Below are positions 11,555 to 16,804 of a stretch of 16,804 nt of DNA, piece by piece. The stretch covers positions 1 through 16,804 of the forward strand of contig DATKDU010000393.1 in NCBI GenBank assembly GCA_035512595.1, in the 5' to 3' direction. Position numbers and translations under genes: made by a program. Under the pieces are notes generated by a model. That model worked only from the letters and a program-made list of their open reading frames with translations. It was not told the origin of the DNA and ran no database searches. The DNA comes from DATKDU01 sp035512595 (GTDB lineage Bacteria > Planctomycetota > Planctomycetia > Pirellulales > Pirellulaceae). Numbering within the stretch: the first letter of the stretch is position 1; the number at the start of each line of letters is the position of its first letter.

Positions 11555-13561
11555 TTAGCCCTGAATCATGCTCTGCGGCACTTCCTGCATCTCTTTGTAC
11601 CCCCGCTTCACGCACGTCATGTTGTCCTGCACCACGCGCTCGCCGCGTTTGCCGAAGTATTTTCGCAGCGCCTTCTCGACCCCAGCATACACCTGCTCGT
11701 CGGTCATTCCGCTTTGCTCGCCGTAGGGGGTGAGCTTCAAAAACGCGCCCAGCAGCACGATCCCTTGCATCCGCATCTGGAGGTCGGCGACCGAGGCCAC
11801 TTCGCGGGCGATCTGCACCATGTCGGCAAAGTAGACGCGGATCTTCTTCTCGCGAATGAATCGCTTGTGATGCGCGGGGATGCGCTCCCACACCTCCTTG
11901 GGATCGGAGTACGACGACTGCATGACCATGGCCCCTCCCGGGAGCAATCCCACCAGCGGATTGCCGCTGAACAGGGCGGTCGTGTCGTTGCACACCACCA
12001 GATCGACGAACTCCAGTTCGCTGTGCAAGTAAATGTGCTGGTCGGCAATCGTCAGGTAATACGTCGTCGGCAGCCCCTTCTTCTCGGAGCCGTACTTGGG
12101 ATAGGCCTGCACGTCCTTGCCGAACACGTCGCCGGCAATCGTGGCGATGACCTTATTGGTCGTCACGCTGCCGAAACCGCCGACGCTGTGTCCCCGCATG
12201 GAGAACGAACCGGGCTCGCGCAGGTCCGGATCTTCCTTCACCTTTAGCGCCAGCGGATGGTCGATCCCGATGCAGAAGTAATCGGGGCCGTCTTCGATCA
12301 TGTTGTCCACGACCGCGAACAAGTCGCCGGGACGCACGTCGCGGCTGCCGAGCCCCGCCGAACAGGAATAAATCCGCGGCACCCGGTCAATCTTCTCCAC
12401 GCCATTGCCGCCGGTGATGGCGTCACAGAATGCCGCCTTGATTTCGCGGGTCAGGTGATTGCCGGTGGTCGAGAGGGGATCATCCATCCGCTCCAGCACG
12501 GTAAACGCCTCGCAGTCCTTGAGGGCTTCGACCAACTGCCGGCTGGGGAACGGCCGAAAGCAGCAGACATTGAGGCAGCCGACTTCGATCCCCTTGGTGT
12601 CGCGGAGGTAATCGACCGTGGCCTGGGCCGTCTCCATGTAACAGCCCATGCCGACGATGATGTACTTGGCGTCCTCGCAGCGGTACGGCATTACAAAGTC
12701 GTACCTGCGGCCAGTTTTGTCGCCAAAGAGCTGGAAGGCTTCTTCCAAGGCCGGCCCGACGCGGTCGTAATACCACCGCTGGGCGATCTTGCCCTTCATG
12801 TACGAATCTTGATTCTGGACGACCCCCGACATGATCGGACTGGCCGGGTCCATCAAGTTCATCAGGTGGTCTTCCGGCTTGCCGATATACTCCTTCATGA
12901 ACTCGAGTTCGGGGAGCCGCACCCTTTCGACCGTGTGCGTGGTGAGGAAGCCGTCCTGGACGTTGAAAAACGGCGTTTGCGACGCCTCGGCAGCCCGCCG
13001 CGATATCAGGCACAGGTCCCCCGACTCCTGGGCATTGCGGCCAAACAGCATCCCCCAGCCGACATCCGCGACGCTCATCAAGTCGTCGTGACCGGCGTGT
13101 ACGTTGAGCGAATGGCTGGTCAGCGCGCGGGCGCCGATGTTCATCACCACCGGCAACCGCTTGCCGCTGATCGTGTACAGCACTTCCTTCATCAGGACCA
13201 GCCCCTGGCCTGATGTAAAATTGGTGACTCGACCGCCGGACGCAGCAAAGCCCTCGCAGAACGTGGCCGCCGAGTGCTCGCTTTCAGGCTCGACGAAGAT
13301 GAGCGTGTCGCCCCACAGATTCTTGTAGCCGGCACTGACGGCCGCGTTGTACCCGCCCCCCATGTTGGTCGAGCTGGTGATGGGGAAAGCCCCCGACGCC
13401 TGGGTGACGTTGATCTCGACGTGGACGACCGTTTCGGAACCGTCGCACGTCGTGGGGATGCCGGGGTACTGGAACTTCTTTTCGTCCGGCTGCTCGGCAA
13501 CGTCGGGAACGTCCCGGCCACTTGTGGTGGGACGGGTGGCAACTCCAACACCTTCCATCAT
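11555..13561 (-). CDS. PFOR-type 2-oxoacid oxidoreductase, alpha/gamma subunit
   Basis: A 668-aa protein corresponding to the first half of single-chain PFOR. Features of the pyrimidine-binding domain are FPITSSTNMG (~59-68), ESEHSAATFCEGFAASGG (~93-110) with the TPP-activating Glu region, FTSGQGLVLM (~115-124), and ARALTSHSL with an Arg (R144) matching the substrate arginine of PFOR. The body continues with VGMGCYMETAQATVDYLR and FRPFPSRQLVEAL (the middle domain). It ends with a gamma-type domain around GGFGSVTTNKVIATIAGDVF and LLGAFLKLTPYG. An N-terminal extension of about 35 residues precedes the domain. The start at 13561 (MMEGVGVATRP) is preferred because GGGAG is 7 bases upstream; frames further upstream enter the hairpin leader. 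It forms an operon with the beta gene. The enzyme is oxygen-sensitive in most organisms, which suggests anaerobic or microaerobic metabolism. Confidence 0.92.
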   Translation of the reverse strand: MMEGVGVATRPTTSGRDVPDVAEQPDEKKFQYPGIPTTCDGSETVVHVEINVTQASGAFPITSSTNMGGGYNAAVSAGYKNLWGDTLIFVEPESEHSAATFCEGFAASGGRVTNFTSGQGLVLMKEVLYTISGKRLPVVMNIGARALTSHSLNVHAGHDDLMSVADVGWGMLFGRNAQESGDLCLISRRAAEASQTPFFNVQDGFLTTHTVERVRLPELEFMKEYIGKPEDHLMNLMDPASPIMSGVVQNQDSYMKGKIAQRWYYDRVGPALEEAFQLFGDKTGRRYDFVMPYRCEDAKYIIVGMGCYMETAQATVDYLRDTKGIEVGCLNVCCFRPFPSRQLVEALKDCEAFTVLERMDDPLSTTGNHLTREIKAAFCDAITGGNGVEKIDRVPRIYSCSAGLGSRDVRPGDLFAVVDNMIEDGPDYFCIGIDHPLALKVKEDPDLREPGSFSMRGHSVGGFGSVTTNKVIATIAGDVFGKDVQAYPKYGSEKKGLPTTYYLTIADQHIYLHSELEFVDLVVCNDTTALFSGNPLVGLLPGGAMVMQSSYSDPKEVWERIPAHHKRFIREKKIRVYFADMVQIAREVASVADLQMRMQGIVLLGAFLKLTPYGEQSGMTDEQVYAGVEKALRKYFGKRGERVVQDNMTCVKRGYKEMQEVPQSMIQG

Positions 13562-13593
13562 GACAGCACTCCCTGGTAACAAAGCGACCCAGA

Positions 13594-13666
13594 TTGCCGG
13601 AATTGGCAACCGGGCCTTGAGTGGCGCTTGGCTGTCCTGACCGGACAGGTCAGTCCTGCGGGACTG
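13594..13666. other. Hairpin-rich leader of the PFOR operon
   Basis: Three stem-loops lie in the expected 5' leader: TTGCC-GGAATT-GGCAA (13594-13609), CTGTCC-TGACC-GGACAG (13632-13648) and CAGTCC-TGCG-GGACTG (13651-13666). An alternative stem TGACC-GGACA-GGTCA (13638-13652) competes with the last two. Mutually exclusive pairing in a leader can be regulatory, but no known riboswitch or leader peptide was recognised, and the segment could also be a palindromic repeat. Confidence 0.45.
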
Positions 13667-13698
13667 CGCGACTGGCGAAGTCAACCTCCGCTTCCGTC

Positions 13699-13727
13699 AA
13701 GATACCCCTTTCGCAGCGGCAAGTCAA
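13699..13727 (-). promoter_or_regulatory. Candidate sigma70-type promoter for the PFOR operon
   Basis: Read on the minus strand: TTGACT (-35, 13722-13727; 5 of 6 to consensus), a 17-bp spacer and TATCTT (-10, 13699-13704; 4 of 6). Predicted transcription would start near 13692 and leave a leader of about 130 nt with several hairpins before the alpha-subunit ATG. This indicates that the operon is transcribed independently of the gene upstream. Confidence 0.55.
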
Positions 13728-13753
13728 AACGAATCGCAGGGCACTCTCCAGGA

Positions 13754-14329
13754 TTACTTCACCTGGAGGCTGCCGAGCATCTCCTGAAATGCCTTCTCAT
13801 TCTCGGCGACCGTGGCCTTTGGGCCGTAGAACTTGAGGAAGTAGTTCCCCGCCTCCTTCGTCTCGACGATGGCCGCCAGCATGCGGTAATCCTCGCGCTT
13901 GATCGTCTTTCCGCCGGCAAACGGCCCCGACGGAGAATCCTTGTAGGTTCCGGCCACATCGACGTAATGGACCGTCTTGCCGGCAATGGTCTTCTTCTCG
14001 ACTTTCGCCTTGTCTTTGGAGTCGCTGCCGTCAGATTGCTCAAACTGCCCATACCAGCGGTCGATATTGGCCTGCACGTCGCCGCCGGCCCCCATCATGG
14101 TGAAACGGCCGGCATTCTCGTCCCCTTTGGCGGCGGGGATCTCGAACTCGACCTCGATGATCCGCGAGCGGGGCTGTTTCTTGGTCCAGCCCTTGGGAGC
14201 GGTGAACGCCAATTTGCCGTCGGCCACGGTGAATGCGGCTCCCTCGGCGGCCTTCTCGTCGGCCCGTCCCCAGGAAGGGCTCCCAACAACCAGCGACAAC
14301 ATGCAAGCAATGGAAAGCAGGCGGGACAT
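13754..14329 (-). CDS. Secreted protein of unknown function (PsbP/Mog1-like pattern)
   Basis: A 191-aa protein that I do not recognise at family level. Residues 1-23 (MSRLLSIACMLSLVVGSPSWGRA) form a signal peptide, likely cut before DEKAAEG, so the mature ~168 residues are exported. The mature part has the rhythm of small PsbP/Mog1-like alpha-beta folds: FTAPKGWTKKQ (~42-52), a beta-rich centre, KTVHYVDVAGTY (~118-129) and a C-terminal helix ending FQEMLGSLQVK. This comparison is inference. The ATG at 14329 is supported by AAGGA 8 bases upstream; longer upstream reading overlaps the stop of the preceding gene. It follows the zinc-ribbon/GYF_2 gene after 65 bp in the same direction and is probably co-transcribed with it. 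Confidence 0.8.
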   Translation of the reverse strand: MSRLLSIACMLSLVVGSPSWGRADEKAAEGAAFTVADGKLAFTAPKGWTKKQPRSRIIEVEFEIPAAKGDENAGRFTMMGAGGDVQANIDRWYGQFEQSDGSDSKDKAKVEKKTIAGKTVHYVDVAGTYKDSPSGPFAGGKTIKREDYRMLAAIVETKEAGNYFLKFYGPKATVAENEKAFQEMLGSLQVK

Positions 14330-14394
14330 GAGATGGATCCTTGGTAGGCGGTAGGAGTTGGTTCGCATCCCTGCGGCAGGAATTTTTCCGGCGA

Positions 14395-15198
14395 TCAGAC
14401 GTTGCTGGTCGCGCGCACGGCTTGTGCCGAACGGGCTGGCGATTTGGTCTTGGGGGGCGTTCCGCCAGAACTGGAAAACACGAACACGTACACCAGGATA
14501 GCCAGCACTACGCACAATAGCCCCAAGATCACTATGACGGCAATCCCCAGGCCGCTCCCTTGCTTGCGGCGGCTCTCGTAGCGGTTGGTCAGGCGGGCGG
14601 ACCGCGCCGGCAGGGTCGGTTCGGCCGCAGCGCTGGCCGGCGAGTCACTCTTGGTTGGTGCGATTGCCGCCGACGGCGGAGCGGGAGGCTGCACCTGCGC
14701 CGATTTGAGCGAGGGGAAGACGTCGCTGGCGGTCAGCCAATCGGCCCACCCTTCGCGCCACACCAGCGAGTCCGTGCTGACCCGCCCTTCGCCGATCCAG
14801 CGGCGCATCACGTCGCCGCGGGCCGGCCCGTATTGATCGCCGCCAGGCGGGCGAACGTACCACACGGCGGCCGGGGCCTCGGCAATCGGGTCGGCTGCCG
14901 CAGCGACGGGCATTGTTGCGGGAGCGGCAATCGCGACTGCGGCAGCCGGTGACTTAGATTCAGCGGCAGCCGTGGCGCGGGCCAGCGCAGCGGGACGACC
15001 GGGAGCCGGGAATTTTGCCTCGTCGAGCAGATCGTCCCCTTCTCCCTCGTCGGCGGCGGAATCTGGATCCTGGCCCCGCGTCGATTCCAGCGGAATCCGC
15101 ATCGAGGTGCCGCACTTGGGGCAAACTCCCCTCTTCCCTGCCAGGAAGGATTTCACGTTCAGCTTATGCCCGTTGGGGCAGCGAAACTTGATACCCAT
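14395..15198 (-). CDS. Zinc-ribbon and GYF_2 domain membrane protein
   Basis: A 267-aa protein with three recognisable parts. At the N-terminus a zinc-ribbon-like unit MGIKFRCPNGHKLNVK then AGKRGVCPKCG (C7, H11, C26, C29 as likely ligands). In the middle a GYF_2 domain, WYVRPPGGDQYGPARGDVM (~113-131) through WREGWADWLTASDVFP (~147-162), a module usually thought to bind partner proteins. Near the C-terminus one transmembrane helix (~216-241) with a short outside tail. Ala/Pro-rich low-complexity linkers join them. The order places the ribbon and GYF_2 in the cytoplasm. This architecture is, to my knowledge, common in planctomycetes and without an assigned role. The start at 15198 is chosen at the zinc-ribbon onset; the SD is weak. 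A perfect TATAAT lies about 65 bases upstream. Confidence 0.87.
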   Translation of the reverse strand: MGIKFRCPNGHKLNVKSFLAGKRGVCPKCGTSMRIPLESTRGQDPDSAADEGEGDDLLDEAKFPAPGRPAALARATAAAESKSPAAAVAIAAPATMPVAAAADPIAEAPAAVWYVRPPGGDQYGPARGDVMRRWIGEGRVSTDSLVWREGWADWLTASDVFPSLKSAQVQPPAPPSAAIAPTKSDSPASAAAEPTLPARSARLTNRYESRRKQGSGLGIAVIVILGLLCVVLAILVYVFVFSSSGGTPPKTKSPARSAQAVRATSNV

Positions 15199-15263
15199 GA
15201 GCGGTCTGGCGGTGAGGAATGGAGAGGGGGCGCGAGCCCAGACAAGGCCCACAATCACGATCC

Positions 15264-15269
15264 ATTATA
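15264..15269 (-). promoter_or_regulatory. Candidate -10 box (TATAAT) for the zinc-ribbon/GYF_2 gene
   Basis: On the minus strand a perfect TATAAT (GCATGTATAATGG) lies about 65 bases before the gene start. The -35 position, about 17 bases further upstream, reads TTCAGT, a poor match. The box stands out because the surrounding sequence is GC-rich. It would also serve the secreted-protein gene downstream. Confidence 0.45.
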
Positions 15270-15327
15270 CATGCGCCAAAGCGGCGACTGAAAGCGTTTT
15301 GGCGGCTCATCCACAAGTCCGCCGTGG

Positions 15328-15387
15328 CCGAACTCATAAGAGTTCGGATTGGGATGAGGCAAAAATCCGCCAGAAGTCGGGCGACTT
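15328..15387 (-). terminator. Two stem-loops downstream of coaC, possible terminator
   Basis: Within the 198-bp gap after coaC are GAAGTC-GGGC-GACTTC (15372-15387) and CCGAACTC-ATAA-GAGTTCGG (15328-15347). On the minus strand the first hairpin is followed after seven bases by TTTTT (15361-15365), so it may end the gmk-rpoZ-coaC transcript, although the spacing is longer than ideal. The second has an 8-bp perfect stem and looks like another palindromic repeat. Confidence 0.4.
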
Positions 15388-15396
15388 CGGCTGCCA

Positions 15397-15945
15397 TCAC
15401 GCCTGCGGACGCAGCAAGGCGGCAACGGCTGCCACGATGGCTTCCGGCGCTGCCATCCGCCCCGCCCCCACCTGGCGGCAAGAGAGCCAGCCCGATTCCG
15501 GTTCGACGAACTGCACGCCGTCGGAGCGAAGCTGCGCGACGTTCCGTTGGACGGCCGGTTTTTCCCACATGGCAGTGTTCATCGCCGGCGCCATCAGCAC
15601 CGGCCCGCTGAAGGCCAGGTACAGGGTCGTCAGCAAGTCATCGGCCTGACCGCTGGCCGCTTTCGCCAGAAAGTCGGCCGATGCCGGTGCCACGATGAGC
15701 AGGTCTTTGTTTTCGGCCAGTTGAATGTGCGCGCCGAGCGGATAGTGCGCTTCGTCAAAGATCTTCGTCGCGACCGGGCGGCCGGTGAGTGCGGCGAAGG
15801 TCGCTTGGCCGACGAACTGCTCGGCCGCTTTGGTCATCACCACGGTAATGCCCGCACCGTTTTGGACGAGCTGGCTGACCAGCATGGCGGTTTTATAGGC
15901 CGCAATGCCGCCGGTGACGCCGACGATGATTTCGCGCCCGGTCAT
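15397..15945 (-). CDS. coaC: Phosphopantothenoylcysteine decarboxylase (CoaC-type flavoprotein)
   Basis: A 182-aa HFCD-type flavoprotein that decarboxylates 4'-phosphopantothenoylcysteine to 4'-phosphopantetheine in coenzyme A synthesis, using FMN. Key sites are all visible: the FMN-binding start VGVTGGIAAYK (8-18), the active-site His in PLGAHIQLA (H73), APASADFLAKAASGQADDLL (86-105), PAMNTAMW (120-127) and the essential Cys in GWLSCRQVGAGRM (C156). Most bacteria carry a ~400-aa CoaBC fusion; here the protein ends after the CoaC part, so the CoaB synthetase must be encoded elsewhere. The ATG at 15945 is chosen because the longer frame reads into a TCCAAAG-type repeat. Its place after gmk-rpoZ matches a common bacterial order and supports the call over related flavoproteins such as UbiX or EpiD. 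Confidence 0.88.
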   Translation of the reverse strand: MTGREIIVGVTGGIAAYKTAMLVSQLVQNGAGITVVMTKAAEQFVGQATFAALTGRPVATKIFDEAHYPLGAHIQLAENKDLLIVAPASADFLAKAASGQADDLLTTLYLAFSGPVLMAPAMNTAMWEKPAVQRNVAQLRSDGVQFVEPESGWLSCRQVGAGRMAAPEAIVAAVAALLRPQA

Positions 15946-15950
15946 AAATG

Positions 15951-16028
15951 AAGTCCAAAGTCGCGAGTCCAAAGTCCAAAGTCGATCCCGCTTCAGTGGC
16001 ATTGGACTTTAGACATTGGACATTGGAC
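15951..16028. repeat. Degenerate GTCCAAA / TTGGAC repeat cluster
   Basis: AAGTCCAAAGTC-type units recur on the left (15951-15984). Inverted-sense TTGGACTTTAGAC / ATTGGAC units lie on the right (16002-16028), so the two sides can pair. The cluster fills most of the 93-bp gap between rpoZ and coaC and covers the region where a coaC SD would be expected. I believe similar stutters are dispersed in planctomycete genomes; this was not checked. Confidence 0.6.
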
Positions 16029-16038
16029 GGGGCGGTGC

Positions 16039-16299
16039 CTACAGATCCCCGAGGTCCAATTCCATCGATTCGCCCGTCCCCTGGAAGTCGTGCGATTTCA
16101 CCTGATTCGACGTGTCGAGGAAGATTTTGTCCTGGAGGATTTCCTGGATGGCGATCTGCATCAGGTCCTGGGTGCTGGTTTCCACCAGCGGCCGGCTCCC
16201 TTGCTTGAGCTGCACCAGCCGCTTCTGAATCAGCGTGGAGAGCTTGAAGCGGCCGCCAACCTTGTTGACAATTCCTTCTTCCTTCAGATCGTCGATCAT
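16039..16299 (-). CDS. rpoZ: DNA-directed RNA polymerase omega subunit
   Basis: An 86-aa protein of the expected size for omega, which helps fold and assemble the beta' subunit. Recognisable parts are the N-terminal MIDDLKEEGIVNKVGGRFKL, then LIQKRLVQLKQGSRPLV (~23-39), equivalent to the R-A-x-Q-L-x-x-G-x-x-P core of omega, and a helix TSTQDLMQIAIQEILQDKIF (~42-61). A short acidic tail ends in MELDLGDL. The ATG at 16299 overlaps the gmk stop as ATGA, and GGAG lies 7 bases upstream inside gmk, so the two are translationally coupled. The gene order gmk-rpoZ-coaC, seen in many bacteria, makes the identification firm despite low sequence conservation of omega. Confidence 0.88.
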   Translation of the reverse strand: MIDDLKEEGIVNKVGGRFKLSTLIQKRLVQLKQGSRPLVETSTQDLMQIAIQEILQDKIFLDTSNQVKSHDFQGTGESMELDLGDL

Positions 16300-16804
16300 G
16301 CGTGGGCTCCGTGACGGGCAAGGATTTCGCAAATCTCGCGAACCGCTTGCTGAACGTCGTTATTGATGATGCTGTGCTGGTAACGGTCGAGGTAGGTCAA
16401 TTCCCGCCGCGCCACTTCCAGGCGGCGCGCAATCTGCGCCTCGCTGTCGGTGCCGCGCTGCCGGAGCCGCCGCTCCAGCTCCTCCTGGGAACCGCAGTGA
16501 ATGAAGATGGTGACCGTTTCGGGGTGGGACTCCAGGACGGACAAAGCCCCCTGGACGTCGATCTCTAAGATTACCCATTTTCCGTCGGCAAGTCCAGCCG
16601 CCACTTCGCTTTGCAGCGTGCCATACCAGTGCCCCAGGCCGTAGACTTCCTTGCATTCCAGGAATTCCCCCGCCTGCCGGCGGCGGGCAAACTCCTCATG
16701 CGACAGGAAGTGGTAATGAATCCCGTCAACTTCTCCCGGACGCGGGGGGCGCGTCGTCGCGGAGACGCTCAGAACCAGCGGCAATGAGCATTCGGTCAGA
16801 AGTT
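16296..16804 (-). CDS. gmk: Guanylate kinase (5' end cut by window edge)
   Basis: The C-terminal ~168 residues of guanylate kinase (GMP + ATP to GDP + ADP). The visible part carries the GMP-binding segment SVSATTRPPRPGEVDGIHYHFLS, then FLECKEVYGLGHWYGT, the nucleotide-domain strand WVILEIDVQGA and the lid/arginine region LERRLRQRGTDSEAQIARRL. It ends with the conserved LTYLDRYQHSIINND. The reading frame stays open to the window end (codons ...LLTECS before LPLVLSVS), so the P-loop start (GxSGxGKST) lies outside and a TTG at 16784 is not the real start. Its TGA overlaps the rpoZ ATG. It is likely the first gene of a gmk-rpoZ-coaC housekeeping operon. Confidence 0.95.
   Translation of the reverse strand, partial: LLTECSLPLVLSVSATTRPPRPGEVDGIHYHFLSHEEFARRRQAGEFLECKEVYGLGHWYGTLQSEVAAGLADGKWVILEIDVQGALSVLESHPETVTIFIHCGSQEELERRLRQRGTDSEAQIARRLEVARRELTYLDRYQHSIINNDVQQAVREICEILARHGAHA

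Noticed and set aside
9958..13213. Long plus-strand open frames opposite the PFOR genes
   Set aside because: They are antisense shadows of two well-supported genes, with Arg/His-rich, motif-free translations.

Overview
The window is high-GC bacterial DNA that reads as planctomycete chromosome, probably Pirellulales-like. The support is a zinc-ribbon plus GYF_2 membrane protein, a DUF4058 protein, a transporter beginning with an NPYETPQ-type N-terminus, a short HTH protein ending in MNPRNIRYRRHGLKE, and dense intergenic hairpin repeats. This placement is inferred from gene types and style, not from a search. No rRNA, tRNA, CRISPR array, transposase or phage gene was seen.

Left part (1-8.6 kb). 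After a ~105-bp multi-hairpin repeat and one unrecognised, AT-richer membrane-anchored protein comes a set that looks like a catabolic cluster in several transcription units. On the minus strand are an enolase-superfamily enzyme of the muconate-lactonizing (MLE) subgroup, a 43-aa one-helix membrane ORF held between perfect 25-bp inverted repeats, and amidohydrolase 1. Divergent on the plus strand are an ACS-type MFS transporter and a secreted six-repeat Kelch-like propeller. On the minus strand again are a DUF4058 protein, a second amidohydrolase paralogous to the first, and a DapA/KdgD-type (beta/alpha)8 lyase. Transporter, secreted propeller, MLE-type enzyme, two amidohydrolases and an aldolase/dehydratase fit uptake and breakdown of a small carboxylated or lactone-type compound. 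The substrate cannot be read from the sequence.

Middle (8.6-13.7 kb). A second copy of the multi-hairpin repeat is followed by a small HTH protein and a convergent DUF7660 protein. Then comes a two-gene minus-strand operon for a split pyruvate:ferredoxin oxidoreductase (PFOR) type enzyme. The first subunit carries the pyrimidine-binding and gamma-like domains. The second carries two ferredoxin-type [4Fe-4S] motifs, the thiamine diphosphate (TPP) domain and an unusual Ala/Pro/Lys linker plus small beta domain. A good sigma70-type promoter and a leader with several hairpins precede it.

Right part (13.7-16.8 kb). A secreted unknown protein and the zinc-ribbon/GYF_2 protein appear to share a promoter. 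The housekeeping run gmk-rpoZ-coaC follows; gmk is cut by the window end and its stop overlaps the rpoZ start.

The most distinctive feature is the short-repeat landscape. Several unrelated-looking palindromes share a TCC (or GGA) triloop. They sit directly on stop codons, on a Shine-Dalgarno (SD) sequence, and in one case inside a C-terminal coding region. I saw no clear-cut new defence or mobile system. The best candidates for something undescribed are the repeat-bounded small membrane ORF and the PFOR subunit with its extra C-terminal domain.
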